From Montifringilla adamsi (lineage: Eukaryota; Chordata; Aves; Passeriformes; Passeridae), in contig JAGGNK010003335.1 in the NCBI GenBank assembly GCA_017590115.1, positions 9,602,320-9,666,319 of the forward strand: DNA of 64,000 nt, read 5' to 3'. The first letter of the stretch is position 1, and the number at the start of each line of letters is the position of its first letter. The translations under genes and the position numbers were made by a program. This document shows positions 1 to 44,147 of this stretch, one piece after another. Under the pieces are notes generated by a model that was given only the letters and a program-made list of their open reading frames with translations, was not told the origin of the DNA and ran no database searches.

Positions 1-34395
<34,395 letters not shown>

Positions 34396-34421
34396 TTTTC
34401 CAGCTCTCACTGTTGTTGTGG

Positions 34422-34422
<1 letters not shown>

Positions 34423-34453
<31 letters not shown>
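34423..34453 (-). repeat. T31 run (A31 in the GLRA1 leader)
   Basis: Uninterrupted run of 31 T on the plus strand, its near edge 27 bases before the GLRA1 ATG. In the gene's sense strand it is an A31 tract which, if transcribed, sits in the 5' untranslated leader. Length may vary between individuals or be affected by sequencing slippage. Confidence 0.95.
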
Positions 34454-34454
<1 letters not shown>

Positions 34455-34564
34455 TACTCCGTGAGGGGTGGGCCGGTGGGGTTGGCCAATAAAGTAACCG
34501 GGCACTTGGGGAGAAGCGGTGGGGAGAGCGGAACAGCCCCGGCACGGACGGGCGGGCGGCCGCG

Positions 34565-34585
34565 CTCAGCACCGCGGACAGCGGC
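34565..34585 (+). promoter_or_regulatory. RE1/NRSE (REST) site, copy 1
   Basis: CTCAGCACC G CGGACAGCGGC against the REST consensus TTCAGCACC A CGGACAGCGCC: 18 of 21 positions, with both half-sites CAGCACC and GGACAGCG intact at canonical spacing. About 170 bp upstream of the GLRA1 ATG. Confidence 0.8.
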
Positions 34586-34591
34586 GGCGGG

Positions 34592-34612
34592 CTCAGCACC
34601 GCGGACAGCGCC
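34592..34612 (+). promoter_or_regulatory. RE1/NRSE (REST) site, copy 2
   Basis: Best of the three: CTCAGCACC G CGGACAGCGCC, 19 of 21 positions of the consensus, differing at position 1 and the central position 10. Starts 27 bp after copy 1. Confidence 0.85.
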
Positions 34613-34625
34613 CGGGGCGCGCCCG

Positions 34626-34646
34626 CTCAGCACCGCGGACAGCGGC
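34626..34646 (+). promoter_or_regulatory. RE1/NRSE (REST) site, copy 3
   Basis: Same 21-bp form as copy 1 (18 of 21 positions), 34 bp after copy 2. The 20 bp from GCTCAGCACC to GCGGACAGCG are identical in all three copies, while the GC-rich spacers differ. Confidence 0.8.
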
Positions 34647-35240
34647 GCCGCTCCGCGCCTGGGCTCGGCCCTCCTCCGCCGGAGCCCCCGCCACCGCCGC
34701 TGCAGCGCCGCTCGGGGCCGGGGCTGCCCGCGCGGAACCCTCCCTTCAGCGGGATGTCGCTCCGGACATCAGGCTGGCGACAGGGGCGGCCGCAGAGGGT
34801 GTAGGTTTGCCATCAGGGTGCTGGCGGTGAGGTGGGAGGTTGTTGGGGGGGGGGACGGCGACCCTCAACAACCCGGGGTTTAATCTCCGCTGCTGGCCCG
34901 GGTGTCCTCCTAGTTACATCCACAGGAATTTGTCAGTGTGGAGCCGTGCTGCAGTCCCGCTTGTGTCGCTTTCCTGCCCGCCGTTTGGCTGTTGTTGATT
35001 CCTGCTTCCTGGGCTGTTTTTCTCCCGAATAAGTTATTGCTGCTGGAGGGAAGGTGTCCCATTGCTCAGGGCTAGAGCGGAGGGGAGCGAAGGGGAAGTT
35101 TCTTGGGAAGCACTTCCATTGTGCTCGGAAAGAAAGTGGCTCAGTGTCCTCCTAATGCATCTCATCTCCCCTCTGCCCTCTCTCCCCTGCTAGGACTCGC
35201 CAGATCTTGGGAGTTTCTTGCTGCATTAATTTACTAAACT

Positions 35241-35325
35241 AAAAAAAAAAAAAAAAAAGACAGAAAAGAAGGGAAAAAAAGGAGGGGGAGGTGGAGAGAG
35301 GGAAGGCAGAGGGGAGGGGGTAACT
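35241..35325. repeat. Polypurine tract
   Basis: A18 followed by mixed A/G to GGGGAGGGGG, about 85 bp with very few pyrimidines. Low-complexity, about 0.85 kb upstream of the GLRA1 ATG. Confidence 0.9.
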
Positions 35326-36265
35326 CAGCCTCTCCACCATCCCAAGGCCCTCCTCTTAGCTGTGCTCATTGGTCTCAGGGCTGAAAAAACTACTCTAGGA
35401 CGTGGTTGGATAAACGCATGTTGTTCAGCAGAGGCCGTTAACCTTTAAAGCGCTGATACATTTTGGTTTATTTCAATTTTTTTAACCCGAATTGCTGTCT
35501 TTTTAAGAAGTCTCTGAAACCGTCTCCCTTGACAGGGCAAGCGAAACGTGTCTTAAATCTCCATCTCGTGGAAGATCTGCTTGGCTGGCAGCTGATATGT
35601 GTTGCTGTTGGCTTTTAAGGAACATCTCTGTGTTGTGTCTCTTTTGTTGTTTAGCTTTGATTTATTTTTTTTTCCTTTTTTTTCTTTGTTTTGTTTGATT
35701 GGTGGCTTTTGGTCTTTTGGATTTGGTTTTTCAAAGAGCTTTGGCAAACACCAGAGCCATCAAGGCCAGGGCAGGTAAGGAGCATTCAGTAGTTTCTGCT
35801 CACAGCTCCAGCTGTGCTCACAGGGTGCTGAGCTGGTGGTCGGGGCGGGGAGGATTGGGCTCCTTGGTCACTTTGTCAGTGTCACTCTGCTCAGCTTCCC
35901 ATCAACTTCTGAGAATCGAAAAACTTAGCTCTCCTAAATAATCCAGGGTTATGTTTTTTGTTTCTCCTCTATTGTCCCGTTGTATTGGGATTATTCTTCT
36001 TTAAGTTCTGTTTTGTTTACTTATCCTGTGCTTTGCAAAACTCCTCATGGCAAAGATTTGCTTTTAACCCCTGTTTAACTGTCTTTAATCTGTTCAAGGA
36101 CTCTTCCTATCCCACGCTGAAGGGTGGAGGATGACTGCTTTCTCCACCACTGTTGTAGTCCCTCCAGGCTGGGAAATAACTACGTTTTTCCTCTCTTTTT
36201 GAGTTGCATCCCAAAGGACCTTACTGCCACACTAGAATTCACCTGATGTTTTTGATCTTCTGCTC

Positions 36266-36328
36266 TTTTTTTCTTTTTTCTTTTTTTTTTTTGTTTTGTT
36301 TTGTTTTGTTTTGATTTTGTTTTGTTTT
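36266..36328. repeat. T-rich repeat with (GTTTT)n
   Basis: T-runs broken by C, then repeated GTTTT units from about 36293. Confidence 0.92.
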
Positions 36329-36711
36329 AAAGCAGTGTGTTTATGTAGTGAAGCAGACAGAAATATCCTTTGGGTCACCATTCAAAAGAAAAGAAAGACC
36401 TGCTTGGCTTCTAGCCACTGGTACAGTGGGAATTTAATCGGATTTACTCCAGCTCCTGGGTCTCGGTGTCTGGAGAGATTAATCACAGGCTCTGATTTCA
36501 CCTCATGGAGATTCCTGGGGACGTGATTCCATGCAGCATTCCCTGCCTGCCTCTTGCTGGCTCCTCTCTGTCCCTTCTCTCCTGATATTTATCCCCCATG
36601 GATGAGCCTCTGTCGCTGTGCTTTTCCAGCCCCCTGTGTGCTGGCAGACCAGAGGAGGAGCTCCAGAGTGTTAACAGGATCCACACAGCAGGAAAGAAAT
36701 GGTCTTTCCCT

Positions 36712-36797
36712 GTTTTTTGGTTTTTTTTTTGTTTGTTTGTTTTTTTGTTTTTTCTTTTGGTTTGTTTTGTTTTTGTTTTTTTTTTTTCTTTTTTTCT
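36712..36797. repeat. T-rich simple repeat with GTTT units
   Basis: 86 bp of T with scattered G and C. Translates to Phe/Leu-rich frames that are not real genes. Confidence 0.92.
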
Positions 36798-39700
36798 GGG
36801 AAGCAGTACAAAGAGCAGGAAGCAGAATCATCTCTTGGCATCTGTGGGTTAATTGTAGAGGCTGTCAGACTTCTTGTTCCGTTAGAAAGGGAAATGGCTC
36901 TGTAGAAGATGGGAATGTCTCATGTGGTATTTCCCTTGCTTGCAAGTTTGATCTTTATACCAAAGGAATCTGGGCTTGTCTTCTCTTGTCCCCACTTGCT
37001 GTCCTTGCTCTCTCTTGGGCCAGGGGAGCAGGAGACCGGTGCTTAAGATCCAAAAAGCAGATAAATCTGTATTTATAGAGGATAAAGAGTCTTTTAGGCT
37101 GTTACTGTTGAAGGGTCTCAAAACTGCCTTTCCCAGGGAAAGAACTTCTCTGCTTTGCTGTCATCTCTCCTGGTGGTGATGGTGACCAGGGGGCCCAAGG
37201 ACTCTTCAGCTGATATTCAAATATTTCTTCCTACTGGAGAGAAACTGGAGCATTATTCATTTTGCACTGAGAGATTTAGACCAGGGAGTAAAACGAAATG
37301 TGAATTTAGGGATATAAATTTTGCATGTCTTCTCAGGATGACATCAAAGGTACTCACACATTCTGCTTTACCTTTTTGTCTGTGCTGCACTATCTCACTC
37401 TTAATTGCTTGCCTTGGTACAGTGCCCTGTACTGTGCTGTGTGAACATGTCAGGCCTTGGCCAGGATGATTTCAGGTCCTTGGAATTCACATCCTCTGAT
37501 TTAACCCTGGTGGTTCCAGAAGCAGCCTGACTGACACCCACCTGTAGTTTCCGTATTCTGTAGTTCCTGATATTGTTTCATCTGTAGATATCTGTGATGA
37601 ACTTTCCCACATTTGTTCTGTACCATGCCAGATATTTAGATTTTCTTCTGTTCTCCAAGAAGTTAATGGCAGATAAACTGGAAGTAGTCCTGGAGATCAA
37701 ATAATGTCTGCAATCAATTTTATCACTGTTACTTTAAGTCACCCTTGTCATCAGGTGCTTCCCACCCTGGGTCTGTCCTGGCTCCCTCTTAGATCAGGTT
37801 TTAGCTTTCTGCTTGGTTTTGCTGCAGTGGTTTGTGATTTATTTTCCTAGGGGAAAGGTTCACTTGCCATGTCTGCTGCTTTTCAAGCAGAGTCCAAATG
37901 GTTTTGAAAGGCATTCGTCTTTCTCTGGTGGCACTTGTACAAATTACAGAGTTGAAGATAACTTATCATTTGGTCAAATGAGGCTCTTAAAATTACAATT
38001 ACCTGCTGCGTGTTCATCTTGTTCTTGTTTTTAGTTTCAAAGTAGATGAATCTTGTAAAACTCGTTTGTAGGTGAAATTGTCTGGGAAGATTCTTTGTCA
38101 TCTTCTCTCTGGGCTGTGAGTGATGGATTCTTTTCAATAAAAGACACCACAAAGATAATGGCTTTAATTTGTTTTTCAGCACTGAACTAAAACTTGGGGA
38201 CATTTGCTGGGAAGGGTGTGCATGAGGAGTGATAAAAGCCGGGAAATATCAGTTTTTCCTTTACGTGGCTCCTCCCTGATCCTTTCCCTTTGAACAATGC
38301 ATGTGGAATTCTTCTCTGTGAAGAAAATGATTCTTCCTGGTAGGCTGTGGCTTCATTTTGATTTTGATAGTTGATGGAATTGCTTAAAGACAAGGAGAGC
38401 ACAGAAGGCCTTGGAAATCACTCTGTAATGATGAGAATTTACCTAAAGATTCATTCACAACTGCAAGCTGATTTCATTCCTGATCTGTTTTCCATCTCTG
38501 GATTTTATAGCAGGCAGAGTCATTTTAGTCTCCTCTTGCTTTTTAGAATTCAAAATCCGATAATAAATTCATCCTGGTGATAAACTCCTTCAAGCTGACC
38601 ATGCACTGCCTTCCTTCCCCAGGTAAATGACAGGATTTTTGGTGAAGAGATGGCCAGCACAGCAGTAAAGTACACTCAGCATTATCTTGGGAATACTAAA
38701 TCCATTATTGTCACTTTGTTCTTTGGAGAATGGCTAATGAGGAAACAGTGCCCCAAGAACTTGGATTCTGCTTCCCAAGGCAGAGATTCAAATTGCTACA
38801 GCAGCACTACTTGCCTTTTTGACACTGAACAAATGAAAAACAAATTTTAAATTAGAGTTAAGTTCACAGAATTTTACAAGGTTCTATAAAGTAATTTCCT
38901 ATTCAGCTAATTTCCATGTCGAGTAAGCTATTGCTATGCAAGATGGTTCAAGTAAATACAATTTTCTTAGAAACTTGAGAACCTGGGATTATTTTTTTTT
39001 AAAGAAAGTAATTGCTGGTAAAATAACACCATAAAGTGTTTCTGCAATAATTTATAAAGTGAGGAAAAAGATTCTTTACTTAAATGATGTACAGATGAAA
39101 GAATTAACTGGAACTAATGTAAAGGTACATCTTCCAGTACTTCTGGAAGTATCCATCATCTAAAAATATTTTTAGAATTGAACACTGATGAAAAGTTTGA
39201 TAAATTCTCTTTTGATATGCACTGGCTCTTTGGAAAACCACTGGTGTCTTGTATGGGAAATTCAGCAACCCAAGACTGGAAGGTTACAAGGGATGGAGGT
39301 GAGGGACTTGTGGTGTAGGTGATTGATATTTTTGACTGAAATTCAGAACAAATATCACTGTTTGACAGCCTATTACACCACATGTTTTTAAAATTGCAGG
39401 TCTAACTCTATTTGAGGTTCAGCCCTACAACTTCCTCTACAGAAAATTCCATGGATTGTCCTTGACCTTCCCACTCCTGGGCACTTTATTTCTTGACAAG
39501 TAGAGTAGGAACTGATTTCTCATCATGGGAAACATGGGCCCCACGAGCCTGGTGACATCCAGCCTGTGATCACAGACTCTGGAAGGGCAGTGGAGCCCTG
39601 GGCTGGGATGACTTCATGACACACTAAAGGTTTGCAGGAGGCCAAGGAAAGATCTCACTTTGTGCAACATGATTTGAATGCGTGTTTGTCCTCCCATGTC

Positions 39701-40440
39701 CAGGTTAAGGCCATAATCCCTGAGGAAGAGGAAATAAAAAGGAATGGATGGCTGTTTCCCCCTAGGAGTGCTGACTTCTTAATAAATTCCCATGTCTCAT
39801 ATGTCACATAATGACACTTGAGCTGTGAGTAGTCTTGCTGAGCATCACAGGCTTGTCATGGTTACAATTTATGTAGTGTCTTGCAGTAAGAAAGCAGCAA
39901 GGACCTCATAGCCCTACAAAAATCACACTGCTAGAATTACAGTGCAATCCTAAAAGAAAATTACACTCCCACTAGAAGCTTGCAGGATTTACGTTAATTT
40001 TTTCTGACCTGTACAGAACAATTGCCAGGCAATTCCCAAAAATCCAGAAGTATTATTTATTTCAAAAATCTTGAGCCATAAAACTTTTTTTTGGTCACTT
40101 TACTGTGTGAATGAAAAAGAAGCCAAAGCTACTTTTACAGCCAGTCTTGTCAGAACTTCTTGGGTGTTGAGCATCCTGCAGTTGTTGGAAATGCTCTCTT
40201 ACCTTTTAGTATTGTGAAGCCCATTGCTCCTGCCCTAACTGCCCTAAAGTGCTGTGGGAAATTGAAAATTTCTATCCTTGATCTTGCTTTTAAAGGAAAG
40301 AAACTTTTTATTTATTTTGTTGTGAGCAGGCACCAGGTTTTGCAGAGGTATAGAAGGATTCAGGGCAGACTTAGGGTTATTCACATTACCCTCTTCATTC
40401 CTGTTGTCCTGGAATAAAAACAAGCAAAACAATAATCAGC

Positions 40441-40530
40441 CAATTAAAAAAAAAACCCCACACCTCTCAAAAAAAAAAAAAAAAAAAAAAAACCCCAAAA
40501 AAAAAAAAAAAAAGCCCCAAACCAAAAAAA
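40441..40530. repeat. A-rich simple repeat
   Basis: Several long A-runs separated by CCCC blocks. Could be a degraded tail of a retrotransposed copy, but no body is recognisable upstream. Confidence 0.9.
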
Positions 40531-43445
40531 TATAGGAGGATAAAGAGGGAAATAAATGGAAACAAATACTACATTGAACACTTCCATTGCTTCACTTGTC
40601 TTGTGAACTCAATAGAGTGTGTGTGGGAAACACCAAAAGTGGAACCCTTTAGAGGAAAAGTTTAACTGCAAATGACAGACTTGGAAAGGAAATTGAGAAA
40701 TAACCAGTGAGGCTGAAGTGGCCCCTCAGTGTCCAAATGCTTAGATACAGGAGCCTCCTCTTACATGCCCCAATTCACTCACAGGACAAAGCAGCAAAAT
40801 TTATCTTCTGGAGTGAAAGAAATAATCTGCATTTTTTTTAAGCTTTTGGCAATAGAAATATTTGCATGTCAGACATGTAAGGGATAAAAAGTATCCTTGT
40901 AGGATCCCTCCTCTTTTAAACATTGCAAAGGGGTTGATCCTCCATCCATTTTAATGAAGCCTTTTGACTTTGAGGGAGAAGTATGGAGCTGCTCTTGTTC
41001 AGGAGCTCAGTTGCTGAAAGTGTTGATGACAGGCTGGGATTCACATTGCATTAGCAAAAGAAAGGGCTTTTCACCCATCTGAGGTGCCTCCAGCCTTGGC
41101 AGCACTGCTGAGGTGTCACTATCAGCAGGGACTTCCCTCTGGTGGAATGTGATTCTTCCTTCGGTGTCACAGCCCTCTTGACCTGTCCCACTTAGTTATT
41201 TTGCCCATGTGACAGCTTTGGCCGTTCCATTGCCATCCCTAGTGGGCTAAGCAGGGATTTTGAGGGGTCATTAAGCAAAGGATTTATTACCCAGCTTTAT
41301 TTTATTGTATTGTTTAAAACTGTGGCCCTGTGGACTTGCAGGAATTTCCCTGAGCATCACTGACTTGGGTGACTTGTTTGGTCTTCACAAAAGCCTCTTG
41401 TTTCTGCCCCTGTGTTCCAGGCAGAGAGAGCTGATGCAGGGCTGGGTTGGTAAGGACGTTTCAGCACTGGTAACTGTTTCTGGAAGTCCCAGAGGGAGGT
41501 GAAGGGTGCCATTTGAGAATCTCAGCCTGGCTGTGTGAGTTGAGATGCTTACCTCACCTAAAATCCTTGCCTCAGGTGTGCTATCTCGTGCCTCAGGTGA
41601 AAGAGAACAGAGAATTGAACACATTTGCTGAGTTCTTTGTTATTGCCTTGGGCTACATATTTCTTTGCATCTTGCTGAGCTAAACCCTGTGACAGGAACA
41701 AGGCCTTTCTCATGCCCTCCCTCAGCTCTGTGTTTGCCCAAGGCTTGGACAAAATTCCCCTCCTGCCACCCACAGCGAGGCTGCAAAGTTTGTTCATTGA
41801 GCTCTGATTCCAGCATTTGGTCTGATACAACTGATTGTTCACCAGCTGGAGAAGGGGATTAGCATGGGCCACTCCTTGGGTTCAGCAAAGGGAATTTGGC
41901 AGCTCTCAACAATGACTTATCCTCTGCTAAATATGATTGGAGGGAATGTTCCTCTGTGGTCAAGCTCTGCTTGATCATAGCACGTGATAAAGCTCCTCCT
42001 CTAAATGACTGCCACCATTAATTAATGGAATTCCTTGGTTTTCCTAAGATATTAATGGTTAACTTCCTCTTGCACAGTGAATATTCCTACAGGTGCATGT
42101 TGGAGAATCTTAGATCACAATTCTTTTTGCCCTAATTGCAAGATTGCTTTTTCTGCCAGAACCAAAATTCTCTTCCCTCTTCAAAATATTAAAATCATGA
42201 TGGGTTCTACTGACTCTCCAGGTAGACAGCTTCTGTGTCTCCAGTTCAGACACAAAATCAAAGTGCTACTGCTTGCAGTTTTGCAGCATTGCTCTCTTGC
42301 TGCCTTTACATGCTTTGTGCTGGAAAGCCCAACATTGCAAAGCTTTTGCAAATCCCTGCAATCATCAGTGGCCTGTATTTACTGAAAGGAATGAGTGCAG
42401 AAAACTCAGGGTGTAAACAGAATAGATTTTTTTTTTTTTTTGGTAAAAATACACTAGCTCTGATTTTTTTTTCCCCCAAGCATCAATACAATTATTTGTA
42501 GTAAAAAATCAGAGTGTAACCATGAATTTTTCCTTTGGACAAATCAGAGGAGAGAAACTCCAGCCTGTTCATAATGTTGCACCACATTGGCCTTTTTGTC
42601 TTCTATAGGTTCCCTCCCCATGAAAATAGTTCTTTGCCAAGGCAATTGAACTGAACAGAAGTGATTTATGTAGTCTGTGCAAAGAGAAAAGGCTTTGTTA
42701 GATTTAGGGAAGACAGGGAAACACCAGGGGTGAGAAACAGCTTGGCTGAGAGAGGGGAATCACAATGCTCTCATTAAATCTCCAGCCTATGGCCAGGCTG
42801 GCCTCACTTTGCCTTTGCTGCCTGATTGCCGAGTCCATGGAGCTGCTGTCTGGAAACAAAAAGCAGTAAATCAAAGCAATGGGCAGCTTTCAGAGGGCAC
42901 TGGAGGATGCCATGTTCTCTTTTGGCTGGTTGTCTGAATGCAGCAGACACCAAAACCTGTCCCTGCACATTTCTGCTTGCATGTGGAAGTGCAAATATAC
43001 CTCAACTTTTTAACTCTTCATGTCACGTCATGGTGGTCTAGGAGAGACTTCTCCTCATGGAAACAAATCTTCCATTCTCCTTCCAGATGATTTATCCACG
43101 GGAAAAGCAATCCCTTCAACTGTTAAGGAATTTTGTCGGACGTTGTGGGCTGTGATTGGGAGAGAAAAGGAAGGAACAGCTTTGGTTTGAAGCAGTTTAA
43201 TTCAATATTAGGCAGAACTTTGGAGGCAATCACCTGACTCCTGTGTGGACAAAACCACTGGAGATATTTCTGATATTGCACTCTTTGTACTCATAGTATT
43301 TTAAGTGGAAAAACTCTATCAAAGATCCAGAGCTTGGTTACTGAAATAAATTTTGGAGAGCTTTATTGCATAGGCATGAGCTATTCTGATGTATTTCTCT
43401 TGGTTTTTGAGAGGTGACTGAATGTCTGTGAAGGAATCATCAAAA

Positions 43446-43498
43446 TATTATATATATAAAACTACATATATATAGACACACACACACACACATATATT
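43446..43498. repeat. (TA)n/(CA)n microsatellite
   Basis: TATTATATATATA, then CATATATATAGACA, a run of CA dinucleotides (about 43475-43491) and ATATAT. Confidence 0.92.
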
Positions 43499-44070
43499 TC
43501 TGTACGTCCAAGCTATTCTCTGGAGACTCCCAGGGAAAGTGCCTCCAAATCTGAGCTGTGCCACATGTCCTGCCTCAAGGATATTCATATTAATTCCCAG
43601 GAATATCAGAGAACTTCCAAAGTCTTTCTCCCACATAAAAGTGATGACCATCTCTTCAGAAGAACTTTGTGTTTCCTGGACTATTTAACAGGAAAATACT
43701 TGTTTTCTAAAGTCTGTGAATTGAAGCTCTGTCCCACTTACTGAATTCCTCTGGGCAACTCTTTGGGTAAGGAACTGACAGTGAGATCTGAAGCACTTCA
43801 GGGCTTCCAGAGGTGAACTGCCAGGGTGACTATCCGCATTCAAATAGTATCCAGATCCTGGAGCTGGGCCACTTTTCATCTGGCTGATGCTCCTCAAAAA
43901 CCCAGGGAATCTTGGAAAAGTCTCTTACAAGTCTCAGCATTCCAAAAAGCTCCAAAATCTTGGATATGAGAACTTCTAGACTGTGTTGATTATGTCTGGG
44001 GTAATCTTTGCTCTCCCAAGAATGTGCTCAAGCAGTTGTCCAACTGCAGGGGAGAAGGAAGTTCTCAGAA

Positions 44071-44147
44071 CTTCTATGAACTTGTGGGAACTGAGGCTTT
44101 CCAGCCTCAGCTTTTCTAGCTTCTATGAACTTGTGGGAACTGAGGCT
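44071..44147. repeat. Short tandem duplication, 28-bp identical core, period 49
   Basis: CTTCTATGAACTTGTGGGAA followed by CTGAGGCT occurs at 44071-44098 and again at 44120-44147. The spacer contains CAGCCTCAG, which can pair with CTGAGGCT. Confidence 0.92.

Larger units (their letters stand above)
35011..40440. other. 5' flank of GLRA1, proximal intergenic part
   Basis: No gene recognised on either strand. It contains a polypurine tract (35241-35325), T-rich (TTTTG)n sequence (36266-36328) and another T-rich block (36712-36797). Open frames here are short, overlap on both strands, and often run through the T-rich blocks (Phe/Leu-rich translations). Confidence 0.75.
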
